Shown: positions 7,805 through 16,095, numbered from the stretch's first letter. The stretch: DNA of 27,041 bases from Phycisphaerales bacterium UBA7812 (GCA_002480345.1 DLBY01000179.1:48823-75863), one strand, 5' to 3'. The notes: generated by a model not told the origin, from the letters alone. Made by a program: numbers and translations.

Positions 7805-8227
7805 ATGACCTATTCCGCCCCCCATCCGGCCACGCCCAAGCTCTCGCCCACGCACGCCGAACTGCTCGTTCTCGCGACACTCGCGGAGGCTCCGTCCTAC
7901 GGCTACGCGATTTCGCGCGGGATCGCGTCGAAGTCCGAGGGCGATTTCGCCCTGGGCCCTGCCAAGCTCTACCCGCTTCTCGCCAAACTCGAAAAACAGG
8001 GCCTCGTCACCACCTCCTGGGAAGAGGTCAAAGCAGCAAACAACGGAACAGACAACGACGACGAGTCCAAAGGCCGCCGCCGCAAGTGGTACACGATCTC
8101 CACCAAAGGCGCCAAACGCCTCGACCAGCACATCCAGGCCCATCGCCGCTTCACCGCCCTCGTCGACGCCTTCCTCCCCGTATCCAACGCCAACTCGAAC
8201 AACAGCAGCAGGGGGGCCACGGCGTGA
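7805..8227 (+). CDS. PadR-family transcriptional regulator
   Basis: This is a 140-residue winged-helix regulator. The N-terminal part has the PadR pattern: SPTHAELLVLATLAEAPSYGYAISRGI, then LGPAKLYPLLAKLEKQGLVTTSWEE (recognition helix and wing start) and RRRKWYTISTKGAKRL closing the wing. The wing holds an unusually long polar loop (KAANNGTDNDDESKG). PadR proteins bind DNA as dimers and usually repress their own operon until a ligand or partner relieves them. The ATG at 7805 is chosen because the promoter -10 element ends only 6 nt before it; the mRNA is probably leaderless and no Shine-Dalgarno sequence is present. The stop codon overlaps the next start as GTGA, so the downstream membrane protein is translationally coupled and may act with this regulator. 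Confidence 0.88.
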   Translation: MTYSAPHPATPKLSPTHAELLVLATLAEAPSYGYAISRGIASKSEGDFALGPAKLYPLLAKLEKQGLVTTSWEEVKAANNGTDNDDESKGRRRKWYTISTKGAKRLDQHIQAHRRFTALVDAFLPVSNANSNNSSRGATA

Positions 8228-9780
8228 CCAATCCGACCAGCACCTCAACAGGCACGACGACCAAAGCCAAGCGGTCCAAGGGCGATATCAAGCCCTCCAC
8301 CCAGGACCCCATCCAACGCTGGCTCGACATCTTCATGCCCATGACGGGCCTCCCCAAGGCCCGCCAGGCAGACATCCGGGCCGAACTCGAAGACCACCTC
8401 CGGGCCCGCGTCGACGACCTCATGATCACAGGCCTCTCCGAACCCGAGGCCGTCCAGAAAGCCGTCAACGAACTCGGCGAGACCGCGCATCTCGCCCGCC
8501 AATTCCGCACCGCACTCAAGCCGAAGGGAAGAACACTCATGCACGCCGCTCTCATCGCCATCGCCGGATCTGCCCTCACGCTCGGCATCTTCTCCGCCGC
8601 CAATCAGCCCGGTACGCCCCCGGCACGCACGGCCGCGATCGTCGGCGCCACCGCGACGCCGTCTCCGCTCTCCGGCGCGTCGTCCGATGCCCGGTACGCC
8701 TTTGCCGGCACCGCTCCGTTCGAGTTCTCAGAGACCGCGACGCTCGGCTCGCTGTTCGACGCGATCCGGGAAGCGACCGATCGCCCGCTGGTCATCCACT
8801 GGAACCACCTCGAAGACATCGGCATCCAGGAGGACACCTCCATCGCGATGGACGCCGACCCGGTCCCGCTCCGCGACGCGCTCGCGCTCGCCATCCGCAA
8901 GACCGAGACCCGTGATTTCGGGGGCATCGCCGTCCTCGAGTCCCCCGGCATGATCGAGATCTCCTCGACGGAGGAGGTGGACCGGCGAACCGTCGAGGTC
9001 CGGACCTACGACATCGCCGACCTACTCCGTCACCGCACGCGACCGGACGCCGAGGAAATCGGGTTCGACGGATACGGCGCCGGCGGGAGCTTCTCCGATG
9101 CCGCGGTGTCCATCACCGGGCCGCTCATGGAGATGGTCGCACGAGAGACATGGGCCGACCTCGGCGGCGATCTCAGCACCCTCAACCTCGTCGGCGGCAG
9201 CCTCCTGATCAAGTCGCCCGCCCGGTACCACGCGCAGATCGAGGCCTTCCTCGAACTCGTCCGCCGCGAGGACGCCCGAATCATGGAGTCCGCTGACGAG
9301 CGACTCGAGGAAACTCGCCGGCTCCAGGCGGAACGCGACGAACGGCGTCGACAGGCCCATCTCGAGCAGGCCCGTCTTATGGAAGAACAGAGTCGGCAAA
9401 TGCGGGAAGAGGCCGAGCGGCGGAAAATGGACGAGATCGCGCATCTCGAAGCGGAACTCGAACGCGTGACCGCCGAACTCGCGGAATTGAACGCCAGTCA
9501 GCAGGTCTCGATGTTCTCCCGTCCCGCGTCGTTCTATTCACCGAATTCAGAGAGGACGGAAGAGGAGATCAGGGAGATCGAGGAGAACGCCCGGGAGGCT
9601 TTCATCCGCGGTTCCCGCGTCTCGGATCTCACGGTGATCCGGGAGTCCATCCGCGATCAACTGATCCTGCTGAAGTACGGCGTCCAGCCCAGCGAGGGCA
9701 CCACGCTCGAGGCGATCCAGCAGCAACTCAAAGAACAGGGTGACCGCCTCCGCTCCATCTCCAACAGGGTGAACAACTGA
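8224..9780 (+). CDS. PadR-linked membrane protein with STN/secretin-like periplasmic part and coiled coil
   Basis: This encodes 518 residues starting at a GTG that overlaps the padR stop. Domains as read: a Thr/Lys-rich tail (1-25); a helical module at about 28-98 (IQRWLDIFMPMTGLPKARQADIRAEL ... SEPEAVQKAVNELGE) resembling the HAAS/DUF1700 or permease-prefix module commonly encoded with PadR; one transmembrane helix at about 106-125; a proline/alanine linker; an STN-like fold at about 166-250 (TLGSLFDAIREATDRPLVIHW); and a secretin-N-like segment at about 256-347 (VRTYDIADLL ... TWADLGGDLSTLNLVGGSLLIKSPARYHAQIEAFLELV). A charged coiled coil follows (about 345-428), then a less regular tail. 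The TM places the large part in the periplasm and the PadR-linked module in the cytoplasm, as expected of a one-component sensor or sequestering partner. I know no characterised protein with this order; the function is unknown. Confidence 0.75.
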   Translation: MTNPTSTSTGTTTKAKRSKGDIKPSTQDPIQRWLDIFMPMTGLPKARQADIRAELEDHLRARVDDLMITGLSEPEAVQKAVNELGETAHLARQFRTALKPKGRTLMHAALIAIAGSALTLGIFSAANQPGTPPARTAAIVGATATPSPLSGASSDARYAFAGTAPFEFSETATLGSLFDAIREATDRPLVIHWNHLEDIGIQEDTSIAMDADPVPLRDALALAIRKTETRDFGGIAVLESPGMIEISSTEEVDRRTVEVRTYDIADLLRHRTRPDAEEIGFDGYGAGGSFSDAAVSITGPLMEMVARETWADLGGDLSTLNLVGGSLLIKSPARYHAQIEAFLELVRREDARIMESADERLEETRRLQAERDERRRQAHLEQARLMEEQSRQMREEAERRKMDEIAHLEAELERVTAELAELNASQQVSMFSRPASFYSPNSERTEEEIREIEENAREAFIRGSRVSDLTVIRESIRDQLILLKYGVQPSEGTTLEAIQQQLKEQGDRLRSISNRVNN

Positions 9781-9870
9781 CCACACCCTCCCCCCCTTTG
9801 ACACCGCCGCCAAACCCCGTCATCATGTGCCCCGATCCAGCCCCTCCCCAACCGATCGGGTCCCCACGCG

Positions 9871-10359
9871 ATGATCTGCCCATACTGCGGCTCAAACGAC
9901 GACAAAGTCATCGACTCCCGCTCCACCGAAGCGGGCAGGGTCATCCGCCGCCGCCGCCAGTGCCTCGCCTGCGAGAAGCGGTTCACCACCTACGAGCGCG
10001 TCGAGCAGGCCAACCGCCTCATGGTCATCAAAAAGGACGGCTCCCGCGTCCCCTTCAACCCCGACAATGTCGCCAAGGGCCTCGCCGCCGCGGTCGGCAA
10101 GCTCCCGATCCCGGAGGCGGACAAGGCCGCGCTCGTCGCGGAGGTCGAGGAGGAACTGCACCAGGAGTTCGAGCGCGAGGTCTCCAGCCGGGTGATCGGC
10201 GAGCGGGTGATGGCCCGCCTCCGCGCCCTGCACCCGGTCGCGTACATCCGCTTCGTGACCGAGCACCTCGAACTGGCGACGCTGGGGGAGATCCAGCGCG
10301 AACTGGGCGACCTCATCCAACGCCCGGGCGAGGTCCGCGATCAGCAGGACCTGTTCTGA
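9871..10359 (+). CDS. nrdR: Transcriptional repressor NrdR
   Basis: NrdR represses ribonucleotide reductase genes when dATP/ATP occupies its ATP-cone. The 162-residue protein begins MICPYCGSNDDKVIDSR and has the zinc ribbon ligands Cys3, Cys6, Cys31 and Cys34 (CLACEKRFTTYERVE). The ATP-cone follows from about residue 49 (VIKKDGSRVPFNPDNVAKGL) to the AYIRFVTEHLELATLGEI segment near residue 132; most NrdR proteins have AYIRFASVYREF there. The length is typical. The ATG at 9871 is fixed by the conserved CPYC motif. I see no Shine-Dalgarno sequence in front of it. No nrd genes or NrdR boxes were recognised in the window, so its targets lie elsewhere. Confidence 0.95.
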   Translation: MICPYCGSNDDKVIDSRSTEAGRVIRRRRQCLACEKRFTTYERVEQANRLMVIKKDGSRVPFNPDNVAKGLAAAVGKLPIPEADKAALVAEVEEELHQEFEREVSSRVIGERVMARLRALHPVAYIRFVTEHLELATLGEIQRELGDLIQRPGEVRDQQDLF

Positions 10360-10411
10360 CCCCGCATGAACCGCACCGCCCGGCGGGTCGCACAAACGCT
10401 GGGCCCGCCGC

Positions 10412-10423
10412 TATCCTCATTCC
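10412..10423 (+). promoter_or_regulatory. Possible leaderless promoter -10 before the CoA-transferase gene
   Basis: TATCCT at 10412-10417 ends 6 nt before the ATG, and there is no purine-rich ribosome-binding site. The same CTATCCTC octamer sits at the same distance before kdsA. The -35 region is not clear. Confidence 0.4.
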
Positions 10424-11236
10424 ATGCGGAACAAGATCCACGACACCGCCGCCGACACCTTCGCCGATCTCGTCGAGCGGGGCATCCTGCACGACGGCGC
10501 GACGATCATGGTCGGCGGGTTCGGCCTCTGCGGAATCCCCGAGCAACTCATCATCGCCCTGCGCGACACCGGCGTGAAGGGGCTCACCTGCATCTCCAAC
10601 AACGCCGGCGTGGACGACTGGGGGCTGGGCTTGCTTCTCCAGACGCGTCAGATCAGCCGCATGATCTCGTCGTATGTGGGCGAGAACGCGACCTTTGAAA
10701 AGCAGTATCTCGACGGCGATCTCGAGGTCGAGTTCAACCCCCAGGGCACGCTCGCGGAGCGCATCCGGGCGGGGGGCGCCGGCATCCCCGCGTTCTACAC
10801 CGCGACCGGCGTGGGCACGCTCGTCGCCGAGGGCAAGACCGTCCGCGACTGGCTCCGCCCCAGCGACGACACCAAGCACTTCAATCGCCCCCAGCGGATG
10901 TCCACCCATCCGGGCAAGGACATGGACGAGTCGGTCCGTGTCGGCGCGAGCGCCAAGCCCCGGCCCTATGTGCTTGAGACTGCCTTGTTCGCCGACCTCG
11001 CGCTCGTCAAGGCCCACACCGCCGACCCGTTCGGCAATCTGACCTATCGGCGCACCGCGCGGAACTTCAACCCGATGATGGCCCAGGCCGCCCGTTTCAC
11101 GATCGCGGAGGTGGACGAACTCGTGGACGAGCCGATCGACCCCGACATCGTGCACACGCCCGGCAACTATGTGGATCGGGTCGTGAAGACGGTCAGCGAG
11201 AAGAGGATCGAGCAGCGGACGGTGCGCGAGGGCTGA
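10424..11236 (+). CDS. scoA: 3-oxoacid CoA-transferase, subunit A
   Basis: This is the alpha subunit of a family I CoA-transferase (succinyl-CoA:3-ketoacid or acetate/acetoacetyl-CoA type) that moves CoA between short-chain acids. The 270-residue chain has the signature GGFGLCGIPEQLI (31-43), then SNNAGVDDWGLGLLL, the FNPQGTLAERIRAGGAGIPAFYTATGVGT block (104-132) and LVKAHTADPFGNLTYRRTARNFNP. The catalytic glutamate belongs to subunit B, which is not encoded on either side here; the next gene downstream is a transporter on the other strand. An insertion of about 35 residues (LRPSDDTKHFNRPQRMST onward) makes it longer than the usual 230. The ATG at 10424 lacks a Shine-Dalgarno sequence; TATCCT ends 6 nt upstream. 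The exact substrate is not readable, so the gene symbol is provisional. Confidence 0.88.
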   Translation: MRNKIHDTAADTFADLVERGILHDGATIMVGGFGLCGIPEQLIIALRDTGVKGLTCISNNAGVDDWGLGLLLQTRQISRMISSYVGENATFEKQYLDGDLEVEFNPQGTLAERIRAGGAGIPAFYTATGVGTLVAEGKTVRDWLRPSDDTKHFNRPQRMSTHPGKDMDESVRVGASAKPRPYVLETALFADLALVKAHTADPFGNLTYRRTARNFNPMMAQAARFTIAEVDELVDEPIDPDIVHTPGNYVDRVVKTVSEKRIEQRTVREG

Positions 11237-11344
11237 TCATCCATCGAGGCTCAGTCACTCGACACTGTTTCGGCACCATCCGGCCGGCGTGATCGGCGGC
11301 TCGCCCGCGGATGCCGGCGCGATTCTGGGCGTCCATCGGTTGGC

Positions 11345-13300
11345 TCAGCCCATCATCTGCACCACGAGCTTGTACGCCGCGACGATGACATTCATCACGC
11401 CCTCGCCCGCGATGAGCCCGGACGCAACCGCGAAGACCAGCGCCGCGCACTGCTTGGGCTTGAGCTTGCGCCAAAGGACCAACGCCATCGAGCCCGCGAA
11501 CATCGCGATCGGGTAGGCGGGTGGCACGATGAACGCGATGCCGATTGCCAGCGCGCTGGGCGTCCACGGCGCCGCTTTAGGCGACAGTTTGCGGATGATC
11601 GGCATCGCCGCGCCGAACAGCAGGCCGCACAGGATCGCGACCGGCGCGTGCGGCGGGAGCGAGTCGAACCCGTTACTCAGGACCTCCGCGACGCCGCGCC
11701 ACGCGTGGGCCGCGGGAGCCGGGTACTCGGGATCGTTGCCAATGTCGTACGCCTGGTCGAACAACCAATAGACGGGCACGACGACGACGATGCCCGCGAG
11801 GATGCCCACGCACTGGGCGATGATCTGCTTGCGGGGCGAGGCACCCAGCATCCGCCCCGTTTTCAGGTCGTGCATCATGTCGCCCGCCTGCGAGGCCCCC
11901 GAGCCCGTCACCGCGGCGGACATCAGGTTGGTCGCCAATTGCCCCGGCGCGATGCCCGCGAACACGAGCTGGGTCACCTTGCCCATCCCGCCCACCGGGT
12001 TGATGTCCGTCTCGCCCGTCGAGCGCACCGCGATCGCAGCGAGCACCGCCGACATCGCGACCGCGATCAGCGTCATCCAGAAGGGGATCCCGAACACCAG
12101 CTCCATCACCGTCACCGCCGCGATCGTGCCGAGCCCGAGCCCGCCGATCCACCACGAGTTGGGCACCCGCATCTCTTCGGGCTCCAGGTCGCCCGCGTCC
12201 ACTGCTTCACCCGCGGGCCGGCGTTTGAATGTGTTCAGGATCGTCCGCCACGACAGCCCCAGCGAGGTGAGCGCGTCGGCGACCATGATCGCCACGCCCG
12301 GTCAGAGAAGCCAGCCCTGCACACCCGTCCTGGAGTTGAAGACCACCGGCTGCGCCGTCCACGGCTCGTGCCCGCCCACGATCGACCCGAGCAGCCCGCC
12401 CCCGTTCATCACCCAAGGGCCCAGCAGGCCCCAGCCCACGATCGCGCCCGCGAAGATCGAGATGCCGATCCGCGGGCCGACCACCAGCCCCGCCCCCGTC
12501 ATCGCGGGCGTCGCCAGCGGATAGAAGCCCCACTTGATCAGCACGGCGCACGCGAGCACGAACGCGGGTGTCGTCGCCTCCGCGGCGAGCGCGTCGTACC
12601 CCTGCCCGCCCGTCACCAGCGAAAGCGGGTTGCTGAAGTACCCCGCGATGGGTGCGTACGCCTCGAACCAGTCCGTTGTGAGGACGACGATGATCGCGGC
12701 AATGACCGCCCAGATCAGCAGCACGCGCGCCTTGCGCACCGCCTCCTTGCCCTCCGCGAAGATCGAGACCAGCGTCTCCGCAGTGGCCGTCCCCGTCGGG
12801 AAGCGGAGCTTCTCGACCACCACCATCTGTCTGCGCAGCGGCACCGCGTAGAACACACCCAGGAACCCGACCGCGATCATCCACAGCGTGAGCTCGAGGT
12901 AGGAGAGGTGCTTGGCGTTGTCCCCGTCCAGCATCGCGAGCGCCGGGATCGGGGCGAGCAGGCCGCCCGCCGACGCCATCGCACCCGCGGCGGAGCCCGA
13001 GGTCTGCGCGATGTTCGTCTCCAGCACGCCGAACGAGCGGGTCTTGAGGGCCTGGTGCAGGAACGCCCAAACCGCGAAGCTGAGAATCGCCGCGATGATC
13101 GAGCCGCCGAACGACCATCCGATCTTCAGGCCCAGCGAGATGTTCATCGCCCCGACGACGCCCCCGATCGCGCACCCGGTCAGCACAGCGCGGAGCGTCA
13201 GTTGCGCCTCGCCGGACTGCGGGAAGTAGATCTGCTCCTCGTCCAGCGCATCCGCGACGGCTGGTTCCCCCGTGCCCGTATCGGTGGTCTTCGATGCCAT
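11345..13300 (-). pseudogene. OPT-family oligopeptide transporter interrupted by one in-frame TGA
   Basis: Two open frames on the same strand and in the same reading frame together make one OPT-family transporter of about 651 codons, a normal length. The first part (13300-12305, 332 residues) begins MASKTTDTGTGEPAV and contains VVEKLRFPTGTATAETLVSIF and many membrane helices. A TGA follows at 12304-12302, and the frame then continues directly as PGVAIMVADALTSLGLSWR through to VQMMG and the real stop at 11345. The interrupted context reads GWLL-stop-PGVAIMVAD; homologues, from memory, have Trp there (LLWPGV), so a single TGG to TGA change explains it. Nothing else is damaged. The family imports peptides or metal-chelate compounds by proton symport. 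The ATG at 13300 has GGAG 6 nt upstream. It could be a recent pseudogene, a readthrough site or a base-calling error. Confidence 0.85.
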
Positions 13301-13436
13301 GGCTGCTCCGGATCGTGTCGGTTCCCCACGAGGGGGGGCGCACCCGCGAGACCTTACCGGATCCGCCCGCGTTCTGCCGCGCCGGAACCGGCATCCCGAC
13401 CGGGCTCGCCCCAGCCTGACGCTGCAGGAAGGCTCT

Positions 13437-13447
13437 ATCCTCGCACC
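13437..13447 (+). promoter_or_regulatory. Possible leaderless promoter -10 before kdsA
   Basis: TATCCT at 13437-13442 lies 5 nt before the kdsA ATG, with a possible -35 CTGACG at 13416-13421 (spacer 15 bp, short). No Shine-Dalgarno sequence is present next to the ATG; GGAAGG further upstream is too far and overlaps the promoter. Confidence 0.4.
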
Positions 13448-14314
13448 ATGACAAGCCCTACCCCACGCCCATGCACCGTCCGCGACATCACCATCGCCCG
13501 GGGGTGTCCCCTCACGATCATCGCCGGCCCCTGCATGTTTGAGTCGCTTGATTTGGGCCTCGAGGTCGGCCGCGTCTTCAAGCAAGCCTGCGACGCACTG
13601 GGACTCGCCTACATCTTCAAAGCGAGCTTCGACAAGGCCAACCGCTCCAGCGTCGCCTCCGCCCGGGGGCCGGGCATCGAACAGGGTCTCGAGTGGCTCT
13701 CCGCGGCGCGCGATGAACTGAGCGTCCCCGTCACGACGGATATCCACGAGCCCGCCCAGGCCGGGCTCGTTGCGCGGGTCGTGGACATGCTCCAGATCCC
13801 CGCGTTCCTGTGCCGGCAGACCGACCTGCTCGCCGCCGCCGGTGAGGCCGCCGCGGAGCACGGTCGGGCGGTCTCGGTCAAGAAGGGCCAGTTCCTCTCC
13901 CCCCGCGAGATGGCGGGCCCCGTCCGCAAGCTCGCCGAGGTCGGCTGCGAGAATGTCCTGCTCATCGAGCGGGGCACTTTCTTCGGCTACCACCGCCTCG
14001 TCAACGACTTCACGGGACTGGGCGACCTGCTGGAACTCGACTGTTCCGCATTCAGCGACAAAGGGAGCCCCCCCGTCTGCTTCGATGTCACGCATTCCAC
14101 TCAACTCCCAGGCTCGGGCGAGCAGACGGGCGGACGGCGCGAGCGTTCGCCCCTGCTCGCCAATGCCGCGACCGCCGCGGGCGTGCACGCGCTGTTTATC
14201 GAGGCCCATCCCGATCCGGCCACCGCGATGAGCGACGGCGCGACACAGCTGCGCTTGGACGAAGTAGCGGGGGTGCTGGAGCGGGTAGCGAAGATCCGGG
14301 AGGCGATCGCATGA
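13448..14314 (+). CDS. kdsA: 3-deoxy-8-phosphooctulonate synthase (KDO-8-phosphate synthase)
   Basis: KdsA condenses phosphoenolpyruvate with arabinose-5-phosphate to KDO-8-phosphate for the lipopolysaccharide inner core. The 288-residue protein shows IIAGPCMFES (24-33), FKASFDKANRSS (57-68), RGPGIEQGL, VTTDIHEP (95-102), VKKGQFLSPREM (144-155), LLIERGTFFGYHRLVNDF and FDVTHSTQLPG (212-222). Cys29 replaces the Asn of the E. coli enzyme and, with His216, Glu252 and Asp263, would complete the metal site of the Aquifex-type metal-dependent class. The ATG at 13448 is the natural start. The stop overlaps the next gene as ATGA. It points to an outer membrane with KDO-containing LPS. Other kds or lpx genes are not in the window. 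Confidence 0.95.
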   Translation: MTSPTPRPCTVRDITIARGCPLTIIAGPCMFESLDLGLEVGRVFKQACDALGLAYIFKASFDKANRSSVASARGPGIEQGLEWLSAARDELSVPVTTDIHEPAQAGLVARVVDMLQIPAFLCRQTDLLAAAGEAAAEHGRAVSVKKGQFLSPREMAGPVRKLAEVGCENVLLIERGTFFGYHRLVNDFTGLGDLLELDCSAFSDKGSPPVCFDVTHSTQLPGSGEQTGGRRERSPLLANAATAAGVHALFIEAHPDPATAMSDGATQLRLDEVAGVLERVAKIREAIA

Positions 14315-15213
14315 ACACGATCGAGCGACCACGGTTCTCAGATTTCCGCATGCCGGGCTGGCCAACCTATCTCGGGTTGTTGCTCTTTGTGGGCGTGTTC
14401 TGGGGGGCGATTCACTTTGGTGTCGGCATGCCTTCGAAGCGCAGTGGGGGCGGTGGCTCGCTCGCGGGTTGGGGGCTGCTGATCGGTGTTGGTCTTGCGT
14501 TCGCAGCCCTGACGGCACTGGATAAGAAGCTGTATCTCGACAAGAAAGCGAAGCGGCTCCGTGAGTTCGGCTTTGAAATGAAGCGCTTTGAGATCGAAGA
14601 CATCGACGACGAAGACGATCTCGTCATGCTCGGAGTGCTCGGGGGAATGGAACCAGAAGGGCTCGGGCCCAGCGTGATCGAGCGATGGGGTGAACTCGTC
14701 GACGCCGCGCGTCGCACCTTTGTCGGCGTTGCCCATGTCTCGGCAGGAAAGTCGGAGCAGTCGTTCGTATTCGTTCTGACGAAGTCGGAGTGCGATCTTC
14801 CGGCGTTTTCGCTGGGTCGCGAGGTCCGTCAGCGCCGCAAAGCTCTCGCGAAGCACGGGATCACCCCGCTCGAACTCACGCACGAGGCGTATTCGAAAAA
14901 GCGGTGCGTGTTCGCGCTGGAGGATTCGCCCGATCGAGAAAAGCTCGGACTTACCTTGGAGTCACTCGGCGATCTGTTCTTCGTTCCAAAAGCAAGGGCA
15001 CATCCGCTGACGCTCGCGGAGGACCCGGGCAAGCACGAGCAGTGGGCGTTCGCGCGCGGGTGGCTCGCGTACGCGGAGCGTGGGCGGCCGAAGGCGGAGC
15101 CATTGATTCATGCCGTCGAACTCGCGCACACGGTTGCCGAGGCGCTCGAGCGTGCCGCGCCTCAAGGCGAGCACCATGAAGTTGATGCTCCGGGAAACCG
15201 GCAGAATCTGTGA
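14311..15213 (+). CDS. Two-TM membrane protein of unknown function, coupled to kdsA
   Basis: This is a 300-residue protein I do not recognise. Two transmembrane helices are predicted by eye at about 17-39 (WPTYLGLLLFVGVFWGAIHFG) and 49-70 (SLAGWGLLIGVGLAFAALTAL), with a short Gly/Ser-rich loop between them. The rest (about 75-300) is soluble, charged and probably cytoplasmic: it contains LREFGFEMKRFEIEDIDDEDDLVMLGVL and later HEAYSKKRCVFALEDSPDREKLGLTLE. No catalytic motif is visible. The start codon overlaps the kdsA stop (ATGA), so it is very likely cotranslated with KdsA, which hints at an envelope role but proves nothing. The tail after about residue 285 is polar and likely disordered. 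Confidence 0.75.
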   Translation: MNTIERPRFSDFRMPGWPTYLGLLLFVGVFWGAIHFGVGMPSKRSGGGGSLAGWGLLIGVGLAFAALTALDKKLYLDKKAKRLREFGFEMKRFEIEDIDDEDDLVMLGVLGGMEPEGLGPSVIERWGELVDAARRTFVGVAHVSAGKSEQSFVFVLTKSECDLPAFSLGREVRQRRKALAKHGITPLELTHEAYSKKRCVFALEDSPDREKLGLTLESLGDLFFVPKARAHPLTLAEDPGKHEQWAFARGWLAYAERGRPKAEPLIHAVELAHTVAEALERAAPQGEHHEVDAPGNRQNL

Positions 15214-15284
15214 CAGGCACGCGTTCCGTGGGCATCAACGCTCATCCCGGAACCCGATGGGCGGGTTTCGAGCCGAGGTGAGCG

Positions 15285-16022
15285 ATGATGATGAAGATGT
15301 ATCGAGTTGCGGTTCTGGTTTTCACGGCGGGCGGTATCGCAGCCGTTTCAGGATGCCAATCCGCACCCCGCGAAGAACGAGCCGCGGTGCCCGAGACGGA
15401 GCCGACGCTTTCTCCCGAGAACGAGGCGCTCCGCGCGGCCCTGCTCGATCTCAAGCAACGCGATCAGGCAGCTCGCGCCGCGATGATCGAACTCATGCAG
15501 CGTGCCACGCCCAACGAAGGAGGCGGATTCCAAATCTCGACCGAGGACTACAAGATCATGCAGGCCGTGCAGGAGATCGATGCCGAATCCACCGCGTTCC
15601 TGAAGAGCATGGTCGCCGAGCGTGGGTGGCCGACGATCTCCGAGATCGGCGAGGACGCCGCCGGCGCGGCATGGCTGCTGGTGCAGCACGCGGACGCGGA
15701 CCCCGCCTTTCAGGAGCAGGTGCTGGAACTCCTGGAGCCGCTCGTGGAAGCGGGGGAGGCCAAGGGGGCGCACTTCGCGCTGCTGACGGACCGGGTGCTA
15801 CTTGCGAAGGGCGAGAAGCAGGTCTACGCGACACAGTTCGAGACCAGCCCCGATGGGAAAGTCATGCGTCCCAGAGCAACGGTGGATTGGGAAAATGTCG
15901 AAGCCCGCCGCGCGGCGGTTGGGCTCCCAACGCTCGAGGAGTACGGAGAGAGCATGACCGAGACCTACGGGGGCGCCGTCGAACTCGTCCCAGCCGACAT
16001 CGCATCCGGCAGCGAGGATTGA
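15285..16022 (+). CDS. DUF6624-like lipoprotein
   Basis: The 245-residue product has a lipoprotein signal peptide: a short charged start, hydrophobic core VAVLVFTAGGIAAV, then the lipobox VSGC with the modified cysteine at residue 24. The mature part has a helical segment (ENEALRAALLDLKQRDQAARAAMIELMQR) followed by the block GWPTISEIGEDAAGAAWLLVQHADADPAFQ, LLTDRVLLAKGEKQVYATQFE and ENVEARRAAVGLPTLEEYGESM. This matches my memory of the DUF6624 family, whose function is unknown. Several ATG codons are clustered at the start (15285, 15288, 15291, 15297); GAGGTGAG upstream fits the first best. It lies 71 bp after the two-TM gene and ends before a strong terminator, so it may be the last gene of the kdsA unit. 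Confidence 0.82.
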   Translation: MMMKMYRVAVLVFTAGGIAAVSGCQSAPREERAAVPETEPTLSPENEALRAALLDLKQRDQAARAAMIELMQRATPNEGGGFQISTEDYKIMQAVQEIDAESTAFLKSMVAERGWPTISEIGEDAAGAAWLLVQHADADPAFQEQVLELLEPLVEAGEAKGAHFALLTDRVLLAKGEKQVYATQFETSPDGKVMRPRATVDWENVEARRAAVGLPTLEEYGESMTETYGGAVELVPADIASGSED

Positions 16023-16095
16023 TCACAAGGCTGCCGGCGCGAGTTTCGTTCAAGGCCTGATCAGCGTGAACCCGAGGGAACATCACGCAAAACGA

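Noticed and set aside
12270..12304. Selenocysteine insertion at the OPT TGA, with a hairpin as bacterial SECIS
   Set aside because: The apical loop (TCATGG) starts only about 13 nt after the TGA and has no G in its first two positions, unlike known bacterial SECIS elements. OPT transporters are not known selenoproteins, and the residue expected there is Trp, not Cys.
11648..13447. Plus-strand open frame continuing upstream of kdsA across the OPT region
   Set aside because: The translation is His/Arg/Gln-rich with no fold pattern and runs opposite the conserved OPT transporter; only the kdsA part from 13448 is real.
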